Below, piece by piece: positions 23,997 through 31,520 of a DNA stretch of 38,842 nucleotides. The first letter of the stretch is position 1; every line of letters starts with the position of its first letter. The DNA comes from SZUA-36 sp964650905. Lineage in GTDB: Bacteria > Pseudomonadota > Gammaproteobacteria > Xanthomonadales > SZUA-36. Under the pieces are notes generated by a model that saw only the letters and a program-made list of their open reading frames with translations, was not told the DNA's origin and searched no databases. A program made the position numbers and the translations under genes. The stretch is from the NCBI GenBank assembly GCA_964650905.1, contig CAZYVH010000023.1:1-38842 (forward strand), read 5' to 3'.

Positions 23997-26473
23997 GTCG
24001 CAACGAACCATTCAGCATCATCGGTCAGCCACGTATACGTGTCGATGCGTTGGCAAAAGTTACCGGACAGACGGTTTTCGCCGATGACATCAGCCTGCCC
24101 CGCATGCTGCACTGCAAGCTACTGCGTTCCACTGCACCACACGCCCTGATCAAAAACCTGGATGTCACGCAGGCGCGTGCGCATCCGGGTGTGAAGCTGG
24201 TGCTGACAGGTGAAGATTTCCCGGTTGAATATGGCATCATGCCGGTCAGCCAGGATGAGCGGCCGCTCGCGCGTGACAAGGTCCGCTTCGTGGGTGACCC
24301 GGTGGCCGCGGTCATCGCAAATGATGAACAAACCGCCGAGGAGGCACTCGCGCTTATCGAGGTCAGCTATGAGCCTCTGCCCACCATTGCCACGCTGGAC
24401 GACGCACTGCAAACCACCACCACGCCCATCCAGGACTATGCCGAGGAAAACAACATTCACCGGCGCCTGGTCTATTCATTCGGTGATGTCGAAGAAGCGC
24501 TGGATCAGGCCGATTACCTGTTCGAGGACACCTTTAGCTACGCGGGCAGCACACACATGGCCATCGAGCAACACGCATCGGTCGCCAGCGCCGATCCCGA
24601 TGGCCGGGTGACCTTATGGTCGAGTACGCAGAACCCGCATTACCTGCACCGCGCGCTCACCAAGGCGCTGGAAATGCCGGCGGCCCATATCCGGGTTATC
24701 GCCTGCCCCAACGGTGGTGGTTTTGGCGGTAAGTGCGACCCGTTCAACCATGAGATCGTCGTTAGCAGGGCTTCATTGTTACTTGGACGAGCGGTGAAAA
24801 TCTGCCTGACCCGGGAAGAGGTATTTTACTGTCACCGTGGCCGCCACGAAGTGACCATGAAATTGCGTACCGGTGTTAACCGGGATGGCAAACTGACCGC
24901 GCTGCACCTTGAGACCCTGCTGGACGGCGGGGCCTATGGCTCACATGGTATCGCCAGCACCTTTTACACCTCGGTGTTACAGCCATTGCCCTATCATTTA
25001 CCCCGTTACAGTTACGGCGCCTGCCGGGTTTTCACCAATAAGCCACCGTGTGGGCCCAAACGCGGCCACGGCACACCCCAGCCACGTTTTGGCCAGGAAA
25101 TTCAACTCGATAAAATTGCCGAAAAACTGCAAATGGACCCTGCGGTACTACGCCTCAACATGCTGGCGCCGGCCGACTCACTCACCTGTAACTACCTGAA
25201 AATCGGCAGTATCGGTATGCGGGAATGCATCGAACGTGTCGTCGACAGGGCCGATTGGAGCAACAAGCACCGTAAAATGCGGGATGGCCGGGGTGTCGGT
25301 CTGGCCTGTGGCGCCTATATGAGTGGCGCCGGGACCGCCATTTACTGGAACAAAATGCCGCATTCCGGTGTGCAACTCAAACTCGACCGCAGTGGGGCGG
25401 TCACTGTCTACTGCGGTTGCACCGATGTCGGACAGGGATCCGATGACGTACTCGTCAGCCTGGTGGCTGAAGTGCTCGGTGTTGCGACACTCGATGTCAA
25501 ATGCGTCACCGGTGATACCGACCTGACACCGGTTGACCTGGGCTCGTATTCAAGCCGCGTCACACTGATGATGGGCAATGCCGCTATCCAGGCGGCGGGT
25601 CATGCCTGTGAACTGATCAGCCAGGCGGTTGCCGCCAGGCTGGAAATTTCTGAACACCAGGTGGGTTTTGCCGATGGCCGGGTCTTTGATACCAGCGATC
25701 CTGACCGTGGCATGACCTTCCAGGAAGCGGTTGTGTGCGCCGAGGAAACGCACGGTACGCTGGTGACGGCAGGTTCCTATGCCCCGCCCGAACGGGCCGG
25801 GCATTATCCGGGTGCTGGGGTTGGCCCTTCCCCGACCTACTCCTATTCCGCGGCGGTTGCCGAGGTGGATGTCGATACCAGGACTGGTATTGTCACGGTG
25901 TGCCGGGTTTATCTCGCCCATGATATCGGCCGTTCTCTCAACCCGGTTTCGGTAAAAGGCCAGGTGATCGGTGGTGTCTACATGGGTGTCGGTGAGGCCT
26001 TGATGGAAGAGCACGCCTCAACCCGCTTATCGGCGCGGCTTTCCGATGCCTTGTTACACCAGGGTCCGTCGATGCTCGATTACAAGACCCTGACATCCAA
26101 TGACATGCCACAGGTGCTCGTTGATATCGTCGAAGACGCCGACCCCAATGGCCCCTTTGGCGCCAAGGAAGTCGGACAGGGGCCGTTGTTGCCGGTTATG
26201 CCGGCTATCGCCAACGCGGTGTATGACGCCGTTGGCGTGCGTATTGACGAGCTCCCGATCACACCGGAAAAAGTACTCCGGGCACTGGAGAAAAAAGCCG
26301 CGGGCAAGGATCCACGTACCGGGCCAACAGGGTTCCCGGTCATCGAATGGCCGCAACCCGTGTTTGTGCTGCCACCCTGGGAAGGCGGTGACGGCAAAGC
26401 CAGTGTCATGCCTGCACGCAAACGAGCGGCCAAAATGCACAGCATGGACAAGGTAGCCAAAGCGGAAAACTGA
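23993..26473 (+). CDS. hcrA: 4-hydroxybenzoyl-CoA reductase alpha subunit, molybdopterin-binding
   Basis: An 826-aa molybdenum subunit that removes the para-hydroxyl of 4-hydroxybenzoyl-CoA, giving benzoyl-CoA. Visible segments are PRIRVDALAKVTGQTVFADD at the start, GGGFGGKCDPFNHE, KPPCGPKRGHGTPQPRFGQE (strongly HcrA-like), GCTDVGQGSDD, and the catalytic Glu in FGAKEVGQGPLLP. It is about 55 residues longer than the Thauera enzyme as I remember it, the surplus being a polar C-terminal tail after PITPEKVLRAL (VMPARKRAAKMHSMDKVAK). The tail is rich in Lys and Pro and its role is unknown. Overlaps hcrC; followed 2 bases later by hcrB. Confidence 0.94.
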   Translation: MSRNEPFSIIGQPRIRVDALAKVTGQTVFADDISLPRMLHCKLLRSTAPHALIKNLDVTQARAHPGVKLVLTGEDFPVEYGIMPVSQDERPLARDKVRFVGDPVAAVIANDEQTAEEALALIEVSYEPLPTIATLDDALQTTTTPIQDYAEENNIHRRLVYSFGDVEEALDQADYLFEDTFSYAGSTHMAIEQHASVASADPDGRVTLWSSTQNPHYLHRALTKALEMPAAHIRVIACPNGGGFGGKCDPFNHEIVVSRASLLLGRAVKICLTREEVFYCHRGRHEVTMKLRTGVNRDGKLTALHLETLLDGGAYGSHGIASTFYTSVLQPLPYHLPRYSYGACRVFTNKPPCGPKRGHGTPQPRFGQEIQLDKIAEKLQMDPAVLRLNMLAPADSLTCNYLKIGSIGMRECIERVVDRADWSNKHRKMRDGRGVGLACGAYMSGAGTAIYWNKMPHSGVQLKLDRSGAVTVYCGCTDVGQGSDDVLVSLVAEVLGVATLDVKCVTGDTDLTPVDLGSYSSRVTLMMGNAAIQAAGHACELISQAVAARLEISEHQVGFADGRVFDTSDPDRGMTFQEAVVCAEETHGTLVTAGSYAPPERAGHYPGAGVGPSPTYSYSAAVAEVDVDTRTGIVTVCRVYLAHDIGRSLNPVSVKGQVIGGVYMGVGEALMEEHASTRLSARLSDALLHQGPSMLDYKTLTSNDMPQVLVDIVEDADPNGPFGAKEVGQGPLLPVMPAIANAVYDAVGVRIDELPITPEKVLRALEKKAAGKDPRTGPTGFPVIEWPQPVFVLPPWEGGDGKASVMPARKRAAKMHSMDKVAKAEN

Positions 26474-26475
26474 CC

Positions 26476-27510
26476 ATGTTGCGACTGCCAAATTTTCAAC
26501 TCCACACACCGGCCAGCCTGGCCGAGGCCGCCCGCATCCTGTCCGATAGCGGACCGGCCGCCATGTTGCTGGCTGGTGGAACCGATCTTTTACCCAATAT
26601 GAAGCGGGGCCAGCAAAAACCGGCAATCCTGGTTGCGCTGCGCCGGATCGAATCCCTGCGGCAGGTTGGGACGGGTTCAGTGGAAGACCCCGCAGTGCAA
26701 CTCGGGGCTGGGTTGAAACTCACTGCCATCGTAAACAACCCCATGTTACAGAAACAATTCACCGCCCTGTGGCAGGCAGCCGGGCTGGTAGCGAGCCCGC
26801 AACTGCGCAATATGGCCACCCTGGGCGGCAACATCTGCCTCGATACCCGATGCACGTTCTACAACCAGAGCGAGCACTGGCGTGAGTCGATCAATCACTG
26901 TCTGAAAACCGGTGGTGACGTCTGCTGGGTGGTCACCAAGAGCAAGCAATGCCGGGCGGTTTCAGCAACGGATACCGCGCCGGCGCTGGTGGCCCTGGGC
27001 GCCAGGGTGCATCTGGTTTCAGCCAGCGGCGAGCGCACCATAGCGCTGGGCAACTTTTATCACGATGACGGCATGGATTACACCGATCTTCGACCAGGTG
27101 AAATACTCACCGGGGTCGTGCTGGAACCCGCCAGCGACCGGAAAAGCTGCTATTGGAAACTCCGCCGACGGGGTTCGATCGACTTCCCCATCCTGTCGGT
27201 CGCCGCTGCCGCGCGAGTCGACAAAGGGGGCACGGTCCGGCAGGCGCGCATGGTCCTGGGAGCATTGTCATCCAGACCAATGCTATCCGCTGAAGCCTCC
27301 GAATTTCTTGAAGGTAAAAAACTCAGTGACGAGGTGATCGAGGAAACCGGTCGCATACTGGCCCGTTGTGTCAAGCCCGTGAACAATACCGATCTCACCC
27401 CGCTGTGGAGAAAAAAGCTTATCCCAGTCTATAGCAGGTACGCGTTGTGTGAACTGCGCGGTGACGACATGCGTGCATACCGTCACGCCACTGCGCACGA
27501 TCCCGGATGA
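26476..27510 (+). CDS. hcrB: 4-hydroxybenzoyl-CoA reductase beta subunit, FAD and [4Fe-4S]
   Basis: A 344-aa FAD subunit. FAD-binding signatures are LLAGGTDLLPNMKRG and ATLGGNICLDTR. Residues 126, 142, 150 and 159 are Cys with spacings 16, 8 and 9, the pattern I recall for the extra [4Fe-4S] cluster in the HcrB insertion of Thauera (122, 138, 146, 155). That cluster distinguishes 4-hydroxybenzoyl-CoA reductase from other xanthine-oxidase-family enzymes and lets it take electrons from low-potential ferredoxin. This makes the Hcr assignment much firmer than homology to xanthine dehydrogenases alone would. Confidence 0.95.
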   Translation: MLRLPNFQLHTPASLAEAARILSDSGPAAMLLAGGTDLLPNMKRGQQKPAILVALRRIESLRQVGTGSVEDPAVQLGAGLKLTAIVNNPMLQKQFTALWQAAGLVASPQLRNMATLGGNICLDTRCTFYNQSEHWRESINHCLKTGGDVCWVVTKSKQCRAVSATDTAPALVALGARVHLVSASGERTIALGNFYHDDGMDYTDLRPGEILTGVVLEPASDRKSCYWKLRRRGSIDFPILSVAAAARVDKGGTVRQARMVLGALSSRPMLSAEASEFLEGKKLSDEVIEETGRILARCVKPVNNTDLTPLWRKKLIPVYSRYALCELRGDDMRAYRHATAHDPG

Positions 27511-27560
27511 GGGCACACCAGGATCACGGTATTGCCCGGCTTGCCCGGGACACCCTCATC
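27506..27560 (+). terminator. inverted repeat between hcrB and the crotonase gene
   Basis: GATGAGGG (27506-27513, overlapping the hcrB stop codon) pairs with CCCTCATC (27553-27560), enclosing a loop that holds a smaller CCCGG-rich fold. There is no T-run, so it is more likely an mRNA-stability or partial attenuation element than a full terminator. It marks the only gap over 100 bases within the plus-strand operon. Confidence 0.4.
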
Positions 27561-27620
27561 TGAGAACATCAGGGGCACCACGCAAAAACAGATTGAAAGT
27601 TTGTTCCAGGAGCACAGCGT

Positions 27621-28439
27621 ATGTACAGATTGAAGGGCGCAGATTTCAAGCCAAAACATTTTGACTGGCAGGTCGAGGCGGGTGTCGCCACGATCACCCT
27701 CAACCGGCCTGAACGTAAGAATCCCCTGACGCTGGAAAGTTATGCAGAGCTGCGTGATACCTTCCATCAACTACAGTACGCGGATGATGTCAAGGTGGTG
27801 GTCATCAGCGGCGCCGGCGGGAATTTCTGTTCCGGTGGCGATGTCCACGACATCATCGGCCCCTTGACAAAAATGGACATGCCCGGTTTGCTCGCCTTCA
27901 CCCGCATGACCGGTAACCTGGTCAGGGAGATGCGTCAATGCCCACAGCCAGTCATAGCTGCGGTTGAGGGTGTTTGTGCCGGGGCCGGCGCCATCCTCGC
28001 CATGGCCAGTGATTTGCGCTACGGCTCACAGGACTGTAAAACCGCTTTTCTTTTTACTCGTGTCGGCCTGGCTGGTTGTGACATGGGCGCCTGCGCGATC
28101 CTGCCCAGGATCATCGGCCAGGGGCGCGCCTCCGAGTTGCTCTTTAGCGGTCGATCCATGAGCGCATCCGAAGGTCTTGATTGGGGTTTTTACAATGCCC
28201 TGGCCAGAGACGGTGAGGTACTGGAGATGGCGACCCAAATGGCCAGACGGCTGGCCAACGGCCCCACTTTTGCGCATGGTGTGACCAAGAAATGTCTGCA
28301 TCAGGAGTGGAATGCCAGCATCGAGGAGGCGCTTGAAATCGAAGCCGAAGCACAGGCTATCTGTATGCAAACCCAGGACTTCACCCGCGCCTATGATGCC
28401 TTTGTCAATAAACAAAAACCTGTTTTCAAAGGTGACTGA
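27621..28439 (+). CDS. crotonase-superfamily protein, enoyl-CoA hydratase/isomerase type, atypical active site
   Basis: A 272-aa crotonase fold protein. Oxyanion-hole segments are GAGGNFCSGGDVHDI and AAVEGVCAGAGAILAMASD. By eye, the positions of the two catalytic glutamates of classic enoyl-CoA hydratase (GGGCEL and QPE) are Ile and Arg here. An Asp occurs in VGLAGCDMGACAILPR, where other crotonases place alternative acids. So simple hydration is doubtful; an isomerase, lyase or decarboxylase activity on an aryl- or alkyl-CoA is possible. Last plus-strand gene of the island, separated from hcrB by 110 bases with an inverted repeat. Possible jobs are side-chain shortening of phenylpropanoid-type CoA esters or lower-pathway steps (inference). 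Confidence 0.85.
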   Translation: MYRLKGADFKPKHFDWQVEAGVATITLNRPERKNPLTLESYAELRDTFHQLQYADDVKVVVISGAGGNFCSGGDVHDIIGPLTKMDMPGLLAFTRMTGNLVREMRQCPQPVIAAVEGVCAGAGAILAMASDLRYGSQDCKTAFLFTRVGLAGCDMGACAILPRIIGQGRASELLFSGRSMSASEGLDWGFYNALARDGEVLEMATQMARRLANGPTFAHGVTKKCLHQEWNASIEEALEIEAEAQAICMQTQDFTRAYDAFVNKQKPVFKGD

Positions 28440-28547
28440 AGCAGCTTGATCCCGCCTGTTTGGCACAAAGTATCTGATCATTTGACCATAGCACTTTAAC
28501 GTTCGCGTATTGAAACATGCGGGCTAACCCGAAAATCTTGTCGGGAT

Positions 28548-29561
28548 TCAATTACTTTGCGCAAGCCGTTGTTTCCGGCGGGCAATTTTCTCCACCAACC
28601 GTGGCGCCGTACCCGGTTTACTCCACGGGCAAACAGCAATGCAGATACCGCAACCATGGGTCTCATTGAAATACGGGATGCAGCGGTCAAAATCGACGTA
28701 CCACTTTTCCACACCCCGCACCAGTTGCTTGTGATTGCTGATGGCGTCCACCGGGCAGGCATTGATACATACCTGGCAACGCGTGCAAAACTCATCTGCA
28801 CCGAATTCATCGGGCGCATCACCAAGCAGCGGCATGTCAGTCACAACACCAGACAGACGGAACGACGAACCATATTTCCGGTTGATCAGGTTGCCGTGTT
28901 TACCCAACTCTCCAAGACCACAGGCCAGAGCCGCCGGGGTCAGGGTCAGTGGGCCAGCCCAGGGACCGGCGTGCGCCGTGGCCTCATAGCCGTGCCCACG
29001 CACCCAGTTGGCCAGGTGGGCGGCTGCCCTGGCACCACGGTTATATTGCACCGAGACTTCCAGCGCCGATGCCGTGTCGCTGTCGGATGATGGCGCCTGT
29101 GCAAGTTTGGCGTGGTCCATGACCACACCCAGTACGATGATCCAGTTACCGGGTATGGCTTCCTGTTTGGTTTCAGCTTGGTCATCGGCATACAACCAGT
29201 TGGGGTCCAGCCGGGCAATGGCGACCAGATCCACCTCGTGGTGCAACGCAAAAGACCTGGCCCTGTCTGACCAGCCAGCGGGGTTGTCCTCATCGCGGTC
29301 TGGTGAAACGGGGTCGAGTGACCGCGGACCCCGGTCACCCTCAGCATAGACCTTTTTAAAGTCGGCCACCCGGTTAAACCGCTCCACCATCCATCGCTGG
29401 ATATTGCCGTGGGCGATCGCATCCGGCTTGTGCCAGTAAACCCGCTTTGGCGGGCGTACGTCAGCCTCGCCCAGTCCGTTGATGCTGTTTCCTGAGCATT
29501 CCGGCATCAACGCCAGTTGTTCGGGGTCGGCTTGGAACGGGGTTTTGATGGGCTTAGTCAT
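28548..29561 (-). CDS. reductive-dehalogenase-like double [4Fe-4S] protein (RdhA/QueG superfamily)
   Basis: A 337-aa protein without Tat signal or membrane span. The C-terminal cluster cysteines are 259, 262, 265, 269 (FCTRCQVCINACP) and 294, 304, 307, 311 (RCIPYFNETHGCGICIAVCP). The core ANWVRGHGYEATAHAG, AALACGLGELGKHGNLI and RLSGVVTDMPL resembles the B12-dependent reductive dehalogenase RdhA more than the tRNA enzyme QueG (GLGELGRxG and VxTDxPL motifs). Start at ATG 29561, overlapping the ligase stop by 8 bases; a longer start (29612) lies inside the ligase. Known stand-alone cytoplasmic relatives (BhbA, NpRdhA) act on halogenated 4-hydroxybenzoates or phenols but are about 700 aa with a fused reductase; this is only the core. 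The reaction is unproven. Confidence 0.75.
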   Translation of the reverse strand: MTKPIKTPFQADPEQLALMPECSGNSINGLGEADVRPPKRVYWHKPDAIAHGNIQRWMVERFNRVADFKKVYAEGDRGPRSLDPVSPDRDEDNPAGWSDRARSFALHHEVDLVAIARLDPNWLYADDQAETKQEAIPGNWIIVLGVVMDHAKLAQAPSSDSDTASALEVSVQYNRGARAAAHLANWVRGHGYEATAHAGPWAGPLTLTPAALACGLGELGKHGNLINRKYGSSFRLSGVVTDMPLLGDAPDEFGADEFCTRCQVCINACPVDAISNHKQLVRGVEKWYVDFDRCIPYFNETHGCGICIAVCPWSKPGTAPRLVEKIARRKQRLAQSN

Positions 29562-31056
29562 AATTGTCAGCCTTTTCCCGCCGCAACTGCCTGCGCAATT
29601 CAAATTTCTCAATCTTACCCATGGCGTTACGTGGCAGGTTATCCATAAATATCACCCGCTGAGGGCATTTATAGCCCGCCAGCCTGTTTTTGAACAGCGC
29701 CAGCACACTGTCCTGATCGAGCTGCGTGTGCTTGCTTGTAACAACGAAAGCGACCGGAACCTCACCCCAGCGTGCATGCGTTTGCCCAATGACCGCGGCT
29801 TCACTGATATCCGGGTGTTCATCCAGTACCGATTCCAGTTCCGCCGGGTAGATATTTTCCCCGCCGGAGATGATCCGGTCAGCCTTGCGGTCTGTGATAA
29901 CAAACCGGCCATCCTTATTTTGAAGGCCGATATCACCGCTATGAAACCAACCATCCCGCAAGGCTTCGGCTGTGGCCTGCGGTTTGTTCCAGTACGACGT
30001 GAACAGAGCCGGTCCCTTGACGAGCACTTCACCGTTGTCACCCGGTGTTACCGCCCGTCCTTGTGCATCGACAACACGGACTTCAAAACACTCGGCAGCC
30101 TGACCGTCGTGGATGGCAACGGCACAGGTCTCGGTCGATCCATAGACTTCAATGGCCGGCACACCGCGCTCACGCCATGCATTGACGCACCCTTCAGGGA
30201 CAAAAGTAGAGCCGGTGGTCACGCAGCGCAAACTGCCAACTGCCGTTTGCAGCCAGTCAGGATGGGCAACCAACGCGCTGATTTGCGCGGGAACCAACCC
30301 GGTCAGTGTGATTTCACCCCGATTGATTTCAGCCAGTACCGAAGCGGGCTCGAAGCCGCTGTGCAAGGTGAGTGTCGCACCAACCGACAGGGCAGCTAAG
30401 GTGTGTATATTGAATCCACCCGCGTGGAACATCGGCAATACCATCAAAATATGGTCTGCAGCGCTCATGCCATGCATCCGTACGCTGTTGCGGGCGCTAA
30501 AGGCCAATGCCGTGTGTGTTAACACAACGCCTTTTGGTCTGCCGGTTGTACCGGAGGTATACAGGATCAGCAAGGGGTTGTCCGACGGGTCCCGGCCAGG
30601 CGCACGATGTACTTCACCCTGCCCCGGCAAAGCACGCAATACCGGCCATGCATCATTGCCGTGGTCTTGATAGGCATGCACCGGACGACAGTGATCCAGT
30701 TGTGGTACGAGAGTGGTGGCCACCTGCTGTTGGTCCTCCGCAACAACGAGTAATTCGGCCCCGGCGTCCTCCAGTATGTGGATCAGTTCGGGCACGGCTA
30801 GCCGCCAGTTCAGGGGTACCAGGATGGCGCCAATGCGGGCACAGGCAAACAGAATTTCTATCACCCGTGGGCTGTTGTGGCCCAGCCAGGCGACACGATC
30901 GCCCGGCTCAATGCCGAAGCTGTGTCGCAAATCGGCCGCAAGGCCACTGATCTCTCGCTCAAGCGCAGCGTACGTGGTCGGTTTCCCATGAAAGATGATC
31001 GCGGCTTTTTGCGGTGTCGACTGAGCCCAATGGGAGATCCAGCTATCCAGCATCAT
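29554..31056 (-). CDS. acyl/aryl-CoA synthetase (AMP-forming)
   Basis: A 500-aa ANL-family ligase. The P-loop-like motif is LYTSGTTGRPKGVVLTH; also seen are EVYGSTET, the hinge DRKADRIISGGENIYP and the catalytic Lys in PRNAMGKIEKFELRR. It activates a carboxylic acid to its CoA thioester via an adenylate. Whether the substrate is aromatic (4-hydroxybenzoate, cinnamate type) or fatty cannot be told from these motifs. It lies 23 bases after the thioesterase and overlaps the RdhA-like gene, in an operon that also codes for an acylase. The likely substrate is the acid set free by that acylase (inference). It could also be the entry ligase for the hcr/bcr pathway, as no other ligase is present. Confidence 0.9.
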   Translation of the reverse strand: MMLDSWISHWAQSTPQKAAIIFHGKPTTYAALEREISGLAADLRHSFGIEPGDRVAWLGHNSPRVIEILFACARIGAILVPLNWRLAVPELIHILEDAGAELLVVAEDQQQVATTLVPQLDHCRPVHAYQDHGNDAWPVLRALPGQGEVHRAPGRDPSDNPLLILYTSGTTGRPKGVVLTHTALAFSARNSVRMHGMSAADHILMVLPMFHAGGFNIHTLAALSVGATLTLHSGFEPASVLAEINRGEITLTGLVPAQISALVAHPDWLQTAVGSLRCVTTGSTFVPEGCVNAWRERGVPAIEVYGSTETCAVAIHDGQAAECFEVRVVDAQGRAVTPGDNGEVLVKGPALFTSYWNKPQATAEALRDGWFHSGDIGLQNKDGRFVITDRKADRIISGGENIYPAELESVLDEHPDISEAAVIGQTHARWGEVPVAFVVTSKHTQLDQDSVLALFKNRLAGYKCPQRVIFMDNLPRNAMGKIEKFELRRQLRREKADNYD

Positions 31057-31079
31057 CGGTGTGTTCCAGTGACGAGCCT

Positions 31080-31520
31080 TTATTGCAAATCACCATTTTC
31101 ATCGATCGGCAGAGAGCCGCCCTTGCGATAGGCCAGCGCCTGGGCGGTGGCCAGCAGGCGCTTATCCGCTTCCTCAAAAACACGGACATCATAAAGTGCC
31201 GTCTTACGGGTTGCGTTCAATTCCTTTGCCTCGGCGATCAGACGTGTGTCCGGGCGGGCGGCGGCGACAAAATAGGTATTGACCTGCTGTGCAACCGCCA
31301 CTTCTCCACGGGCGTTACAAGCGAGCTGAAAAGCCTCGTCAAGTAATGAGAACACGGCGCCGCCATGCAACATACCGAAAATGTTCTGCATGTCGGGTCT
31401 GAACGTCATCGCAACCCTCGCATAACCGGGTTTTATTTCAAGGACCTCAATACCCAATAGCGCAGGATACGGTTCCTTTTTACAACGCGCCCGGATACGG
31501 GCAAGTGTATTAGCGCACAT
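31080..31520 (-). CDS. PaaI-type acyl-CoA thioesterase (hotdog fold)
   Basis: A 146-aa hotdog thioesterase. MLHGGAVFSLLDEAFQLACN is the family signature (HGG plus acidic residue in the long helix). The start is the ATG at 31520, which overlaps the acylase stop by 11 bases (MCANTLARIRARCKK); the open frame extends much further but only inside the acylase gene. PaaI-like enzymes hydrolyse aryl-CoA esters such as phenylacetyl-CoA and recycle CoA. A second thioesterase, unrelated in subfamily, is at 23071. Its place between acylase and ligase suggests control of the CoA-ester pool. Confidence 0.88.
   Translation of the reverse strand: MCANTLARIRARCKKEPYPALLGIEVLEIKPGYARVAMTFRPDMQNIFGMLHGGAVFSLLDEAFQLACNARGEVAVAQQVNTYFVAAARPDTRLIAEAKELNATRKTALYDVRVFEEADKRLLATAQALAYRKGGSLPIDENGDLQ

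Noticed and set aside
22500..28400. Long frames on the opposite strand of the hcr and bcr genes
   Set aside because: They are shadows of strongly coding genes in high-GC sequence, without ribosome sites or recognisable domains.
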